Part shown: positions 35,270 to 46,005 of the stretch, one piece after another
How positions within the stretch are numbered: the stretch's first letter is position 1
How the letters are laid out: each line of letters begins with the position of its first letter
From: Branchiostoma lanceolatum
Lineage: Eukaryota; Chordata; Leptocardii; Amphioxiformes; Branchiostomatidae
Assembly (NCBI RefSeq): GCF_035083965.1
Contig: NC_089727.1
Location: 13,087,501-13,151,500 of the forward strand
DNA: 64,000 nucleotides
Direction of reading: 5' to 3'
Translations under genes and position numbers: made by a program
The notes under the pieces: generated by a model
The model's database searches: none
What the model was told of the DNA's origin: nothing
Seen by the model: only the letters and a program-made list of their open reading frames with translations

Positions 35270-36025
35270 CTAAATAATTTTCACATGCCAGAAAGGGTTC
35301 AGGATTTCTGTTGATTTGTCTTGTTCTTTTATGTTACATGTCATTGCTACAACCTTATTTGAAACAAATAGTCCGCTCGCTACAACAAGCAGCCATACAG
35401 TCACGTCACCTATCATGGAGAGATTGTGCATAGTGAATGCCCATAGTAGGATGGGAATGTGCGAGGCTACCACCCAGCGAAATATGCTGTAGAAAATCAG
35501 TTCGACGGAGTACATGAAGATCACGCAGACGGCTAGCTGTGTCCGGTGTATAGCAACCACGGTGTCCAGTCCGGCGTTGAAATGTCGGACCAGAATAGTG
35601 CTGACGGTGGAGGTAGTTTCCGCGTGGCTCCACGTCAGACTAAACCCCTCGCAGTTCTCGACTAGCAGCCGGTAGCACCAGCGGTGGGCCGTGGACATCT
35701 CCGCCATGTGGCTCTCCGCGATGTTGAGCGTCAGGAACAGACATGCGCACAGGAAGAATGGCGGGAGAATCTTGGCCACCCCGGCCGACAGGGGGAACCC
35801 GTAGAAATCCAAAATGGTGGAGGCAGCGTTACAGATGATGCTCACACTGAAGCTGGTGATCACTGGGCTCAGCTCCCGGATGTAGTCGTTCCAGGACGTT
35901 TTGTAGACGACCACGAGCCAGTAGATTTGAACGGTGGCTTGCCACATGAACATGAGGGGAAGCAGCATGGGCAGGTACACGTAAGGGATATCAATGGAGA
36001 TTGTACTTTCTGCGTCTGACGACAT
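35270..36025 (-). CDS. Uncharacterised seven-pass membrane protein, cluster member 1 (251 aa)
   Basis: Single-exon coding region. ATG at 36025 is chosen because it aligns with the starts of its paralogues and sits immediately after a splice acceptor (TTTTCCAG|ATG). Hydrophobic segments lie near residues 16-40, 54-75, 83-104, 118-145, 155-178, 186-200 and 207-228. The family motif is LLVENCEGFSLTW (120-132), followed by the VELIFYSIFRWVVA loop. The neighbours at 38475, 41832 and 46006 share the same layout, so the cluster arose by tandem duplication. It is the most diverged of the first three. A leader exon may end near 36705 (CAGGAAACG|GTAGGT). I recall similar predicted proteins in other invertebrates, without an assigned function. 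I cannot name a substrate or role. Confidence 0.75.
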   Translation of the reverse strand: MSSDAESTISIDIPYVYLPMLLPLMFMWQATVQIYWLVVVYKTSWNDYIRELSPVITSFSVSIICNAASTILDFYGFPLSAGVAKILPPFFLCACLFLTLNIAESHMAEMSTAHRWCYRLLVENCEGFSLTWSHAETTSTVSTILVRHFNAGLDTVVAIHRTQLAVCVIFMYSVELIFYSIFRWVVASHIPILLWAFTMHNLSMIGDVTVWLLVVASGLFVSNKVVAMTCNIKEQDKSTEILNPFWHVKII

Positions 36026-38474
36026 CTGGAAAACATATAACCGGGAGGTATTGTTTTTGGTCTCCATGTCTGTATTGTCGCAGGTATATGTATATACTTT
36101 CCGTATGCTAGTCACCTTTAAAGTAAAGTGACAGGAAGTAATAAATGGCATATGTGTATACCAACAAAAATTTGCATAACTAATGAACAAGACATTAGTG
36201 AAACTCCAGATATTTCACGGAGGCGTGACATCTTCAAAATCGTGTCACATTCACGGTGACGTGTTGATCCATACGTTGAACGTATAGGATAATACATACA
36301 ACTGTCTAGAGACTAGAAAGTGTTCCAAAGATAGTAACGTTACATGTATATAATCACACTCGATACATAGACACAGACGTACACCTCGCACTTGCTTTAA
36401 GATATTACTGTTATCGGTTGCTACCATTCATAGTCAGTGGGATGTGGGTAACCATACAAAAGTCTCTGTACCATTTTGTTATCAAAATCAGTTTCATTCT
36501 TCGTATTTTAGGTGTAGATTTGATAGCAGTAATGCACCAAGTTTGTAAATTCACCGGGTCGCCATACTTAATCACCCGGCAGTCAGTTTACTTGTGACAT
36601 ACTGACCGGCTATTTCGAATACATGTTAGCTTGAGCCTAGTACGTAACAGGAAACCTGACCAGAAATTCATATGTTTACGAATGACGACTTAAACAAAAC
36701 CTACCGTTTCCTGATGTCCCTGGGACTCTGTCCAATCCGTCTTCTTGAAGAAAAAGGCAAAAAATATTGGCTAAGTTGTGACCGGCGACCACTCCAGTAC
36801 AGAGCGTGACGTGTCTGAAACTTGTCTAACGAGTCCAATGACGTCATCAATGACGACAGCTGTGCTTGTGTCACCCAGTGGGCCTTACTAGTAACATCAA
36901 AATGACAAGGCCTTTGTCTTTTCTTTTGAGATTTAATTGATCAAAGAGATGATTTATACCAGCACAACAACGGCTGTACTAATATTTGATGAGTTGACTT
37001 TGGTACAATGATGACGTTTTAAGAGCACGTGGCCGGCATGTCTTACGAAACCACCAAGAAAAAAAAGTTGGTACAGCCGTCGCCTTCGCCTTTGCGATGC
37101 CTATGAGCTATATTGTAGCTTGATTCACAGAGGAATAATGTTGAGAGGATAGCAGTAGCTTTAATACATCGTATCAGCTTTGAAGACATTGTTGTGCGAA
37201 CAGCGCCCTTGAGTCCCTATCTCACTGGACCCGCGGCACGTTGGCGACCTCGCTGCGACCGAACGATTTGACAGAGCTCTCAACGAATGTCATCGATAAA
37301 AACGTATTTTTAGTCATACTTGTACGTTTTGAATGATATTCCCATTATAAGGTCAAGGGTAACACAAATCCGATTTAGGACGCAGGGACGCCGCCACTGA
37401 CGTGCCGTGGGTCCAGTAAGATATGGGCTTTACAATGGTATGATAGGCTGTCGTTTGCGGTCTCGTTTCTGTATGGTTTTATACTTCAAGTTCTGTCTAG
37501 AAAACAATCGGACACAAATGTTTAGGTGGATCATAGATTCCTTTCATCGATCCGACCTCATGTTAAAGTATTTGAGATGAAAGTTGTTGTTTTTTGTTCT
37601 TGATAGACATGATAGGATTAGTAAGGAAAGTGACGTCTTCCGAGCGATGGGCCGGCCGTGCACGAGTATTGACGGCAGTCAGGACAAGCGGAACTTGAGG
37701 GGTTAATCCTGAGTCACAAATGAGACCAAACATTTAGGAACTGCCCCCGGTATTAGCCAATGATATGACATGTGCAATCATTTGTATGGCTTCTTTAGTT
37801 GTCTGTGATGGGAGAATCTTTATACATATAGTCACCAAGTGCTCAAAACCTAGCGAGAAATCAACAAGAACTGAAACCTAGCGACCAGCACAGCACCTGG
37901 AGACCATGTCTAACGAAGTAATAGACGTTAAACAAGGACAACAACAACAACAAAATACATATCAGCCAACCTAACCGGTCAGACTGGGTGATATCGGGTG
38001 AGCACACTGACATACATGCTCGCAGTTACGAATGATGCAAGTACATTGTTGTATCTGTAGGCGAGGTAAGAGCCTAAGAGGTCGGAGGTTAAGGGTCAAC
38101 GAAAGCAAAACAAACTGAACATAGACTGTGGTCGATAAAAGTATGACTTTTATTATATATATCGCAGTATATGTCCAAAAAGCTGAGCCTCTTGCGTCAA
38201 TGTACGAGATTGTATTCTCGTCACTGAATGATTGACTAATGACGGTTAATTTCAACGCAAGGCCCTAAGGATACTTAATAGACACCAAACACCGTTCAAA
38301 CACCTTATACTATTATCTCAGTCCGTAGGTTTCCGTTCATAGAAGAGAAACCACTCTGTACCTGAAATCATTGACAGTTGCAAAAGATACGACATTCATA
38401 TACATTCTGTAGTTCGAGCCAAAGTCTATGTTTTCCCGCCTTGAAAGTAGTTCACTAGATCTGAGTCTCTGTCA
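36026..38474. other. Intergenic DNA between cluster members 1 and 2
   Basis: Probably includes the 5' leader intron and leader exon of member 1 (36026-36750). A foldback element occupies 37215-37427. A possible polyadenylation signal for member 2 (AATAAA on the minus strand) is at 38149-38154, about 320 bp past its stop. Confidence 0.45.
37215..37427. mobile_element. Foldback (MITE-like) element
   Basis: The left end CCCTATCTCACTGGACCCGC-GGCACGT mirrors the right end ACGTGCCG-TGGGTCCAGTAAGATATGGG. Inner GCTGCGACC and CGCAGGGACG blocks pair partly. Lancelet genomes are known to carry MITE families. I cannot assign this one to a named family. Confidence 0.7.
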
Positions 38475-39176
38475 TTAAATTTCTAACATCTGGTCTTCAA
38501 CGTTGTGCTCTTGCTTTCCTCCTTGAGGGAAATCGGGACGTGTTACCGGGGCAACTTTCGTCACCAATAACAGCGCGGCTAAGACGAGTAGGGCGTACGG
38601 AAATGTGTCGTCCAGATCACCGACACGGCGGAGATTAAACGCCCATATCAACAGGGGAGGAAAAGAAGCCACTGTCCACCGGAATTTACGACGGAAGACC
38701 AGCTCGACTGTGACGGTGACCAGGACGCAGATCGCCAGTAGAACCAGGTTCAGGGACACCACGGCGTCCGGACCGATGCCGATGTCTTGGACGAGCAGCG
38801 CGCTGACGAGCGTCGCGGTCTGGACGTAGTTCCAGGTCAGGTTGAAGGCTACACAGTTCTCCACTAGCAGGGCGTGACACACTCGGTGGCGGAGGGTCAT
38901 TTGGCCGGAAACTTGCTTCTCGAGCACTCTGTGTGCAACGAGCAGATATCCAATCAAAAAGCACTGGTTGAGAACCTTCGCCAGCACGGCGTATGTCAAG
39001 TCCCTCACAAATAAAGTCATCCCCCAATCAGTCATCACACTCGCACCGAAGGTCCATATGACCAGCTCGGCTTCGGGGGGAACGTCATCCCAGGACTCTC
39101 TCTCGTACACCTTGGCCCAGTAGACCAGAGCCAGCGCTTTCCAGACGACACAAATGATGGTCGGGACATCCGACAT
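38475..39176 (-). CDS. Uncharacterised seven-pass membrane protein, cluster member 2 (233 aa)
   Basis: Intronless coding region, ATG at 39176. Hydrophobic segments lie near residues 6-23, 36-52, 63-81, 104-129, 138-161, 167-181 and 192-208. The family motif LLVENCVAFNLTW is at 103-115. Residues 92-162 are identical to member 3 except His101 (Tyr112 there), while the flanks are strongly diverged. Unlike its three paralogues it has CG, not AG, directly before the ATG, so the leader-intron acceptor appears lost or moved. The C-terminus (MLEI) fits a hydrophobic-x-hydrophobic PDZ ligand. Function unknown. A membrane receptor, channel or carrier cannot be told apart from sequence. Confidence 0.78.
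   Translation of the reverse strand: MSDVPTIICVVWKALALVYWAKVYERESWDDVPPEAELVIWTFGASVMTDWGMTLFVRDLTYAVLAKVLNQCFLIGYLLVAHRVLEKQVSGQMTLRHRVCHALLVENCVAFNLTWNYVQTATLVSALLVQDIGIGPDAVVSLNLVLLAICVLVTVTVELVFRRKFRWTVASFPPLLIWAFNLRRVGDLDDTFPYALLVLAALLLVTKVAPVTRPDFPQGGKQEHNVEDQMLEI
38693..38902 (-). repeat. Gene-conversion tract, copy in member 2
   Basis: This 210-bp block matches 42062-42271 with four differences by direct comparison. Three are synonymous and one changes His to Tyr. Similarity falls away sharply on both sides. Confidence 0.85.
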
Positions 39177-41831
39177 CGCGACAGCAGTAGTTTTTCGATG
39201 CCTGTGCGCAGTTAAGGTCGATGCGACTGGTCGGCGCTACGATGCGGTTTGTGAAAGGTCGGAGTTCATTACATAATGTAAATCGTGAGATACTTGCGGT
39301 GGTTTTGTGTTCATGGTTTTGACGGTGAGCTCTCACCGCGAACTCCTAATCCTGTGAACGTGTGCACTGTCGTACTGCTGCACCATAGCCACAGTTATAT
39401 TGTTTCATCGGCGAATTTAAAACACCGCGAACGCACGTCTTCTTTCCCTAATACCGCGAAATTGAGTTCCCGCGTACTTAAAAAGATTTGCAGTAAAGAC
39501 TGGTTGAACAGTTTGTAACTTTGGTCCGGCATGTCTCAAAGCACATTTGTCAGCTGCAGGCGCTGATTGGCTAGTCGGGTGGGTGACTAATTATATGGAC
39601 GGTGCCTGGTGTATGGTCAGCCTGAGGCTACTTGGAACCGTCAACCTCCTGAGGTGAGGGTCATGTCACCTAATCAACATTAACTCGTTTGGTTACGTAA
39701 CGTTATGTCTTGTGGCTAGAAAATTGCACTTTTCTCTAGAATGCAGGACGGCTTGTATGCTACACTACGACGATGTCATGTTCCTTGGGCCCTTCACATT
39801 CGTTGTGCGACAAGGTTACGACATAAAAATTAAGGACATTATTTGAACAGTCCAAAACTCGGGTGTCGGTCCTGTCGCTGAAAAGCACACCATCAAAATA
39901 TCGTACCATGTGTATGAAAAGAGTGAAGCTGACCTACGCGCTCAGTTCTACAGCGTTTTTGCCCGAGGATATGTTACTGAGAACAAAACATGCTATTGTC
40001 TACCAGACCTCTCCCTCAAGTTAGAAGAATTCGCCCGCATATAATCATTCACTCTATTTAGGCAGATCTATAATATCACTGCACATGCCTGAATCAGAGA
40101 GTGTAAATCGCTGGAAATAATCGGTGTTCACTCTGACATGTTATGTTGGTATGCAGTTGCGTAATATGCGTAGTATTTGTTGGTTTTAGCGAGGCTATGG
40201 CAGATCCTACCGTCATACCGTCAACGTTTCCATATCGTACGACAGAAGAATTTGTCCGATCACACACCCACGACTGTCCTAAGAATGTCTGCACTTTGTC
40301 GTACGCTTGTCGCACGTGTTGCACGCATGTAGCTTGTAGCTGGTATCTTGTATTGGTGATGTCAACGTTAGCTCTATAATAGTATAGAGTATAACTAGCC
40401 TATTTCATACGGAATAGAATTTTTTCGTATTTGATAGAGAGTTTGTGATTATTCTCAATGGATAAAGTTGGACGTCATCGATTAAAATGAATATGAATAT
40501 GGACAGATGTGGATGATACAAATTGGGCTTGAATAGACTGAATGTGCGAGTCTAAAGTTTGTGCATGTGAAATATTTGCTAAATGTCTTCTCGGATGAAT
40601 GTCCAGTTAAGTATTCAGTGAAAGTTACTTTTCTTATTTCAATAGAATCATACTGCACAGATGTCCGGGCTTTGCTGCAACTTAAATTGGATTGGTTGGA
40701 ACATTAACAATTACATTGCAAAGAACCCTGGAATTGACAATCTACCATAAAGCGAATTTGATTTCATACAAGAACGGTTACCGTAACAAATTGCGCAGAT
40801 GGAGATATTACATATCTCAACTTTGACTGGATCAAAAATAAAATAATACTCATCGCAAATTGCAAACAACCCCGCCCGGTATTATCTATAAACCATGGCC
40901 ATAAAGCTAATATAGTTTCATACATGGATGAGGAACATAATGTGAATATGTACATATAGCATATCTCAACTTTGACTATATCACAAATAATAATCATTGC
41001 GAATTGCAAACAACCCTGGAATAATCAATATACCATAACACGAATATAATTTCTTACATGAATGTGGAAAATACCCTGCATATGAAGAGATTAGGAATTA
41101 TAATGATCACTGAAAAGAACCCTCATTATCAATGTACCATACAGCAAATATAATTTCGAACATGAATCGTACACATTATAAAGAAAGACATCACATTCCT
41201 CACACTGACCGATAGTAATGATGTCAAAATCGCACAGGAGATCAGCTATCATATGAATACAGTACAGGGAGCTAGTAATGTGAACTATCCAAACAATGTT
41301 TCTAGTTCTAGCGCAAAAAATGGCTTGATACAGCATCTGACTGGTTTCAAAACTGCTCGCAGTCATAGCCTGAATTTCGAATTATGATATCAAAGCAATA
41401 CATGTTAGAATTTGTGCAGTATGTTAGATTGTGTCATCTAACTATCAAATGAATACACAGTCGATATGTGAAATTCTACAGTCGATATGTTCTGTCATTT
41501 AGAAATAATACACAAACATCAAAACATTATATGATAAAATTGGACTCAAATATGAACATAGTTTATCCCCAAGCACCTGAATTTATTTCAATGTTTTTGT
41601 ACATTAACAAGAAAACAGATACCTCACCTACGATATTTTCGGACAAATATACAAATATTTGTTTGACTGTCAATGTCATTATATCAGAGAAACTATAGTA
41701 CATACATGCCTATTTCAGCTTCTCGTGAAAAGATAAAGTTTCATGAAACAAACAAAAATCCCCCCGATAGTAAGTTTCGTCATGATGTTACTAGAGCGAC
41801 TTCAGCATTTCTTACTCGGTGCGGTTTTTAT
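39177..41831. repeat. Intergenic DNA between members 2 and 3, with R2 fragments and a tandem array
   Basis: R2-family fragments lie at 39790-39850 (CACATTCGTTGTGCGACAAGG, GACATAAAAATTAAGGACATT) and 40222-40320 (ATCGTACGACAG, CGATCACA, CCTAAGAATGTC). Bases about 40700-41170 form a three-unit tandem array of about 180-200 bp. Its recurring blocks are CATATCTCAACTTTGACT, GCAAATTGCAAACAACCC and ACCATA-A-C-AATATAATTTC-TACATGAATG. A possible minus-strand AATAAA for member 3 is at 41582-41587. Confidence 0.55.
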
Positions 41832-42578
41832 CTAGACCTCCAAAAGTTTTTCATCAGCATCTTCTTCTTCTTCTCCCATCCTTTCTACAACGCACTTATG
41901 ATACTTGCATTTTTCCGGAGTAAATTTTATGATCACCAACAATGCGTTTACAACGAGTAGGACCCACACGATTCTACCGTCTAAGAATGACCGGTAGTAG
42001 AGAAAGGAAACCCACACTTGGATGGGGAAGTGCCCTGCTGCCGTCCACCGTAGCTTACCAAGGAAGACCAGCTCGACTGTGACGGTGACCAGGACGCAGA
42101 TCGCCAGTAGAACCAGGTTCAGGGACACCACGGCGTCCGGACCGATACCGATGTCTTGGACGAGCAGCGCGCTGACGAGCGTCGCGGTCTGGACGTAGTT
42201 CCAGGTCAGGTTGAAGGCCACGCAGTTCTCCACTAGCAGGGCGTAACACACTCGGTGGCGGAGGGTCATTTTGAGCATGTCCTTCTCGGGCATGTCGTGA
42301 ACCAGATACAGTAACACGCACAACAAGCCCTGGTGCATGACCTTGATCGCCACCACGACAGGGCCGTTGGCGGGAAGGTGTGGTATCGGCCATTCGACGA
42401 ATTCCTGTAGACTCAAAGTTAGGACGACAAATTTAACTCTGATGTTGTGGTCGTCCCAGAAGCCTCCAATGGTAGTTAGGAGCCAGTAGATTAGGGTTAT
42501 CGCTCTCCATACGAAACAGATCGTGTGGGGAGTACTTGAAATGGTAACAACCAGCGCCGCGATAAACTCATTGGCCAT
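41832..42578 (-). CDS. Uncharacterised seven-pass membrane protein, cluster member 3 (248 aa)
   Basis: Intronless coding region, ATG at 42578 directly after a splice acceptor (GTACACAG|ATG), as in members 1 and 4. Hydrophobic segments lie near residues 15-36, 47-65, 73-94, 115-140, 149-172, 180-196 and 203-218. The family motif LLVENCVAFNLTW is at 114-126. The tail is acidic (GEEEEDADE) and ends LLEV, a possible class II PDZ ligand. A leader exon may end near 43156 (CAGGAAAG|GTACGT), resembling the candidate leader exon of member 1. Residues 103-173 carry the segment shared with member 2. Confidence 0.78.
   Translation of the reverse strand: MANEFIAALVVTISSTPHTICFVWRAITLIYWLLTTIGGFWDDHNIRVKFVVLTLSLQEFVEWPIPHLPANGPVVVAIKVMHQGLLCVLLYLVHDMPEKDMLKMTLRHRVCYALLVENCVAFNLTWNYVQTATLVSALLVQDIGIGPDAVVSLNLVLLAICVLVTVTVELVFLGKLRWTAAGHFPIQVWVSFLYYRSFLDGRIVWVLLVVNALLVIIKFTPEKCKYHKCVVERMGEEEEDADEKLLEV
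42062..42271 (-). repeat. Gene-conversion tract, copy in member 3
   Basis: Partner of 38693-38902. The two blocks begin at GGAAGACCAGC and end at GGAGGGTCATTT on the plus strand. Confidence 0.85.
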
Positions 42579-44737
42579 CTGTGTACGTGTGAAGGAAGAG
42601 AAGTGTCAAGGACTACATGGAAAGGTGTGTTTTCATAATACTCTTAGAATACACAGCGTCTCCGTTAAGCCACTATCACCTGTCAACAATAGCGTGATAT
42701 CTGTTGATCGCCAGAGGGTCGCCGGATTTCAAAATTTGAGAGAGATTGGCGGGTTTTTTCGCCTGAAGATTTTCCCTGTCATGTCTGACTGGGCTCGGTG
42801 ACCTGTGAACATCGGCCAGTGCCTGAAAATGTCGCAGTGATTGAGAATGCACAGGTCGTCCTGCTGCCGAAAATGTCCGAAGAGCTCACATACTCGTCCG
42901 ATTTATGTCCATGACGCCGGATTTACGAAAATATTCTGTCTGTTATGACGCTCCAGGAAACTTCGCACCATAATGGCGGATAGTTAGACAACAGAGAGTA
43001 ATTTTGTATCACATATGAATTAAACCGATAAGCTGCCGCGTGCTGTGGTAAGCTTTGTATATATAACAGTGAACGTGACTCGAAAAACACACGAAGCTAC
43101 ATGCCTATGTGTGAAAGAACCCAGTGCAGTGCGTTTAGTCACATTCAAAACGTACCTTTCCTGTGTTCAGCCACGCTGCGGGGACATCATACAGTCTTCA
43201 AGTCAAGAAGAGCTGCAAAACGGGTTCGATTGACCTTGGTATGATTATGCAAAATGACTTTGGCGTGTGCCAATATGAGCTGAGGGGGACAGATATCCTT
43301 TTTCAAACCCAACATGTATAACGAAATTAAAACAATACCCAGTGTTTATGAATCAGAGCCAACTGCAGATTTACTAGAAAGTAGAAGGTATGCACATGAA
43401 GTCGACGTAACACTTCTACTTCGAAAAAACATTTTGACATGGCCTTGCCGTGGGGACCAATCATATGCCTCTATTCCTACCAGGTATACAGACATATTTA
43501 AAGGTCATAAGCCGATGTTTGCCGTCGGTGTTAACTGTTACATAACACCTGGCCTGTGACTTATAATCACCCCATGTCTCCGCACACTTTGGGCGGTATA
43601 ACATTGCTAAATCGTACTAAAGATCCGCTGGTCCGAGAAAAATTATGCAACAATTTCAAATGTCAGGGTTGAACAATCATTGGTTAGACTGCCTCATGTC
43701 TGCAACATGTCAAGTCTGCAACATGTCAAGTTATGTGGTAAAGGTGAACAATTGGTCTGGTGTCTGGTGGCCTCGCTGGTCTCAGTCTAGTGTAGGGGCA
43801 AGACTTTGGAGGTGTAAGGGGGGGGGGGGTAGAAAAGGTCGATCGACCTAGCTCGGTGGATACCTCTGCAGAGCTCTACAGACACTAACAGATCAAATCG
43901 ATAACTGGCGTATTACCAAGTCAAATAAGAGCTCTGCGAACACTAACAAGTCAATTTGACAGTTGAAGTCACCGATTCATGTTTGCTGATAACGTTATAA
44001 CCTCCATTAATCCGCCGGGTTACATAAATCCGCCCCTTTGAAAAAAGATTTAAGAGTGCAGCACCCTTAGCTATGCATAGTTATAGATATACATGAGTAC
44101 GCCATACTGGGGCACGTTGGGTTCAACATATGTTCGGACGTATGGCGTCTGGGTGGCGGAATTATGTACCCTGGTGGAAATTTATTAGTAGATGTTATGT
44201 CTTAATTTGATTTCCAGCTTGGACATGAAGAACCCAAAAGGCTGCTTTAGATACAAATATTCTAAAAGTCTTATGTATCCTTTACAGGACCAAGGTGAAA
44301 CCTCAAAGGTGTTTAATGAGTGTAAAATTGATAATAACACGAGCTGATTGTGAGGTCGGGTGAGATTTGTTACCTTTGTTGTTTTTTGACAGTCGTCCTT
44401 GGTAGCACAGACCGACCCTGACTGTCCATCACAGCGCAACCAAAGATGGCATGGCAAATAGAAGTTGGACGAATGAGAGAGTGACTGCATGGCCTTCAAA
44501 TATTTGCATTTCGATGTTCTATTTTGCTTGTCCACCTTTTGACGGAGGTGAGCGGGACTATATGGGATCAGGCTAATGGTAAATTCCGCTCCATGGTAAA
44601 ATCTGGCCTTCCTATGGGGTTATAGATTGTAGAATTCCACAAAAATAGGGTGAAAATCAACCTTGACCTTCGTCTTCCCAACACCTATCCACATACGAAA
44701 CATCATCGTAATCCATCGCGCGCGCGCAGATACACAG
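42579..44737. other. Intergenic DNA between members 3 and 4, first part
   Basis: Likely contains the leader intron and exon of member 3 (to about 43200). A poly-G run of about 10 lies at 43820. A weak direct repeat (AGAGCTCT-C-ACACTAACA-TCAA) lies at 43877-43960. No further gene recognised. Confidence 0.4.
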
Positions 44738-44803
44738 CCACACACATGCACACACACACACACGCACGCACACACCCAAACACACACACACACACACACC
44801 CAA

Positions 44804-44856
<53 letters not shown>

Positions 44857-44899
44857 CACACACGCACACACACACACAAACACACACACACACACGCAC

Positions 44900-44973
<74 letters not shown>

Positions 44974-44975
44974 AA

Positions 44976-45024
<49 letters not shown>

Positions 45025-45067
45025 CACACACGCACACACACACACAAACACACACACACACACGCAC

Positions 45068-45128
<61 letters not shown>

Positions 45129-45130
45129 AA
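44738..45130. repeat. (CA)n microsatellite with a higher-order duplication of about 170 bp
   Basis: CA repeat interrupted by CCCAAA, ACAAAC, ACGCAC and CGCGCGCG. The same order of interruptions appears twice: CCC at 44799 and 44971, and the CGCGCGCG run at 44931 and 45099. This points to a segmental duplication within the array. All long ORFs here are repeat artefacts. Confidence 0.9.
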
Positions 45131-46005
45131 ACACTCTCCCCATCTTTAATTGAGATCATTGGCCAGGAGAGTCAGTCCACAGGAATGGTATATTATTTCC
45201 CCTTCACTGCTCGGGCAAATTGTCACCTATGGTGATCAAACTCTCCTGGCAAGAATGATTTAATGATGACGACCTTTCATACTTGTTCTTCTTACAGCTA
45301 AGGGTACAGGGTATAGTGATAATTTGACATATTGCACACTTTATCTTGCATAGTTTTGTATTGAAACCAGCGCAGTCTGCTAGGGACTAGGTAAAAGCCT
45401 AATTCGTCTCTACGGCATCGGTTATGTATAAAAGTTTACGTATCTAGGAATTCTAGATCTATTAACACATTGGAAACGAATTAGAATCACGACCTTTTAT
45501 TAATTTCCAATGATATAGAATACCCTTAACCATGCTAGATGTATATCAATTGTAAGAACGCAACAAAACGTACCCCACTATGCTTCAATAGCCCCTATTG
45601 TAGATTCCGAACTACTATAAAGTCAATATTTTGGTCCTTTCTTAACATCATAAGTTTGTAAAAGTGTTGATTAGCTCGATGTTGTAGCTGAGCTTTCATT
45701 TACATGTACGTGGCAGACAGATCCGAAGTCTATGAGGTGGCGATCGCTGAGAGACCAAACTATCATCAGATCAAACGAATCTTCTTGATAAAAAATGCTG
45801 TTAGCTTTCATATCATACTTTTGCATCATAGATCATATTCAAGTTATAAAGTCATAGGTCTTGCAAAGCCAATTTTGGTCGCTCAGTGGACACCATCCAT
45901 TGGAAAGGGGACCTTGGTGAAATCTATATGTATTAAATCAAACTGTTTGTAACATGTTAACATGTTAAGAGAAAAGCGCATCTGTATATGCCCATGCACT
46001 GTTCC
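45131..46005. repeat. Intergenic DNA with dispersed repeat family R3, copy 1
   Basis: Bases about 45250-45367 (AATGATTTAATGATGA, AAGGGTACAGGG, GATAATTTGACA-ATTGCACAC, TTGCATAGTTTTGTATTGAA) match 48738-48855 in the same orientation. Otherwise nothing recognised. Confidence 0.6.

Noticed and set aside
35684-36019. Plus-strand ORF of 111 codons over cluster member 1
   Set aside because: Antisense shadow of a real membrane-protein gene. The same applies to 38605-38829, 38686-39027, 42055-42393, 46040-46651 and 46177-46482.
44620-45235. Several long cysteine/valine- or threonine/histidine-rich ORFs on both strands
   Set aside because: They are translations of the CA microsatellite in every frame.
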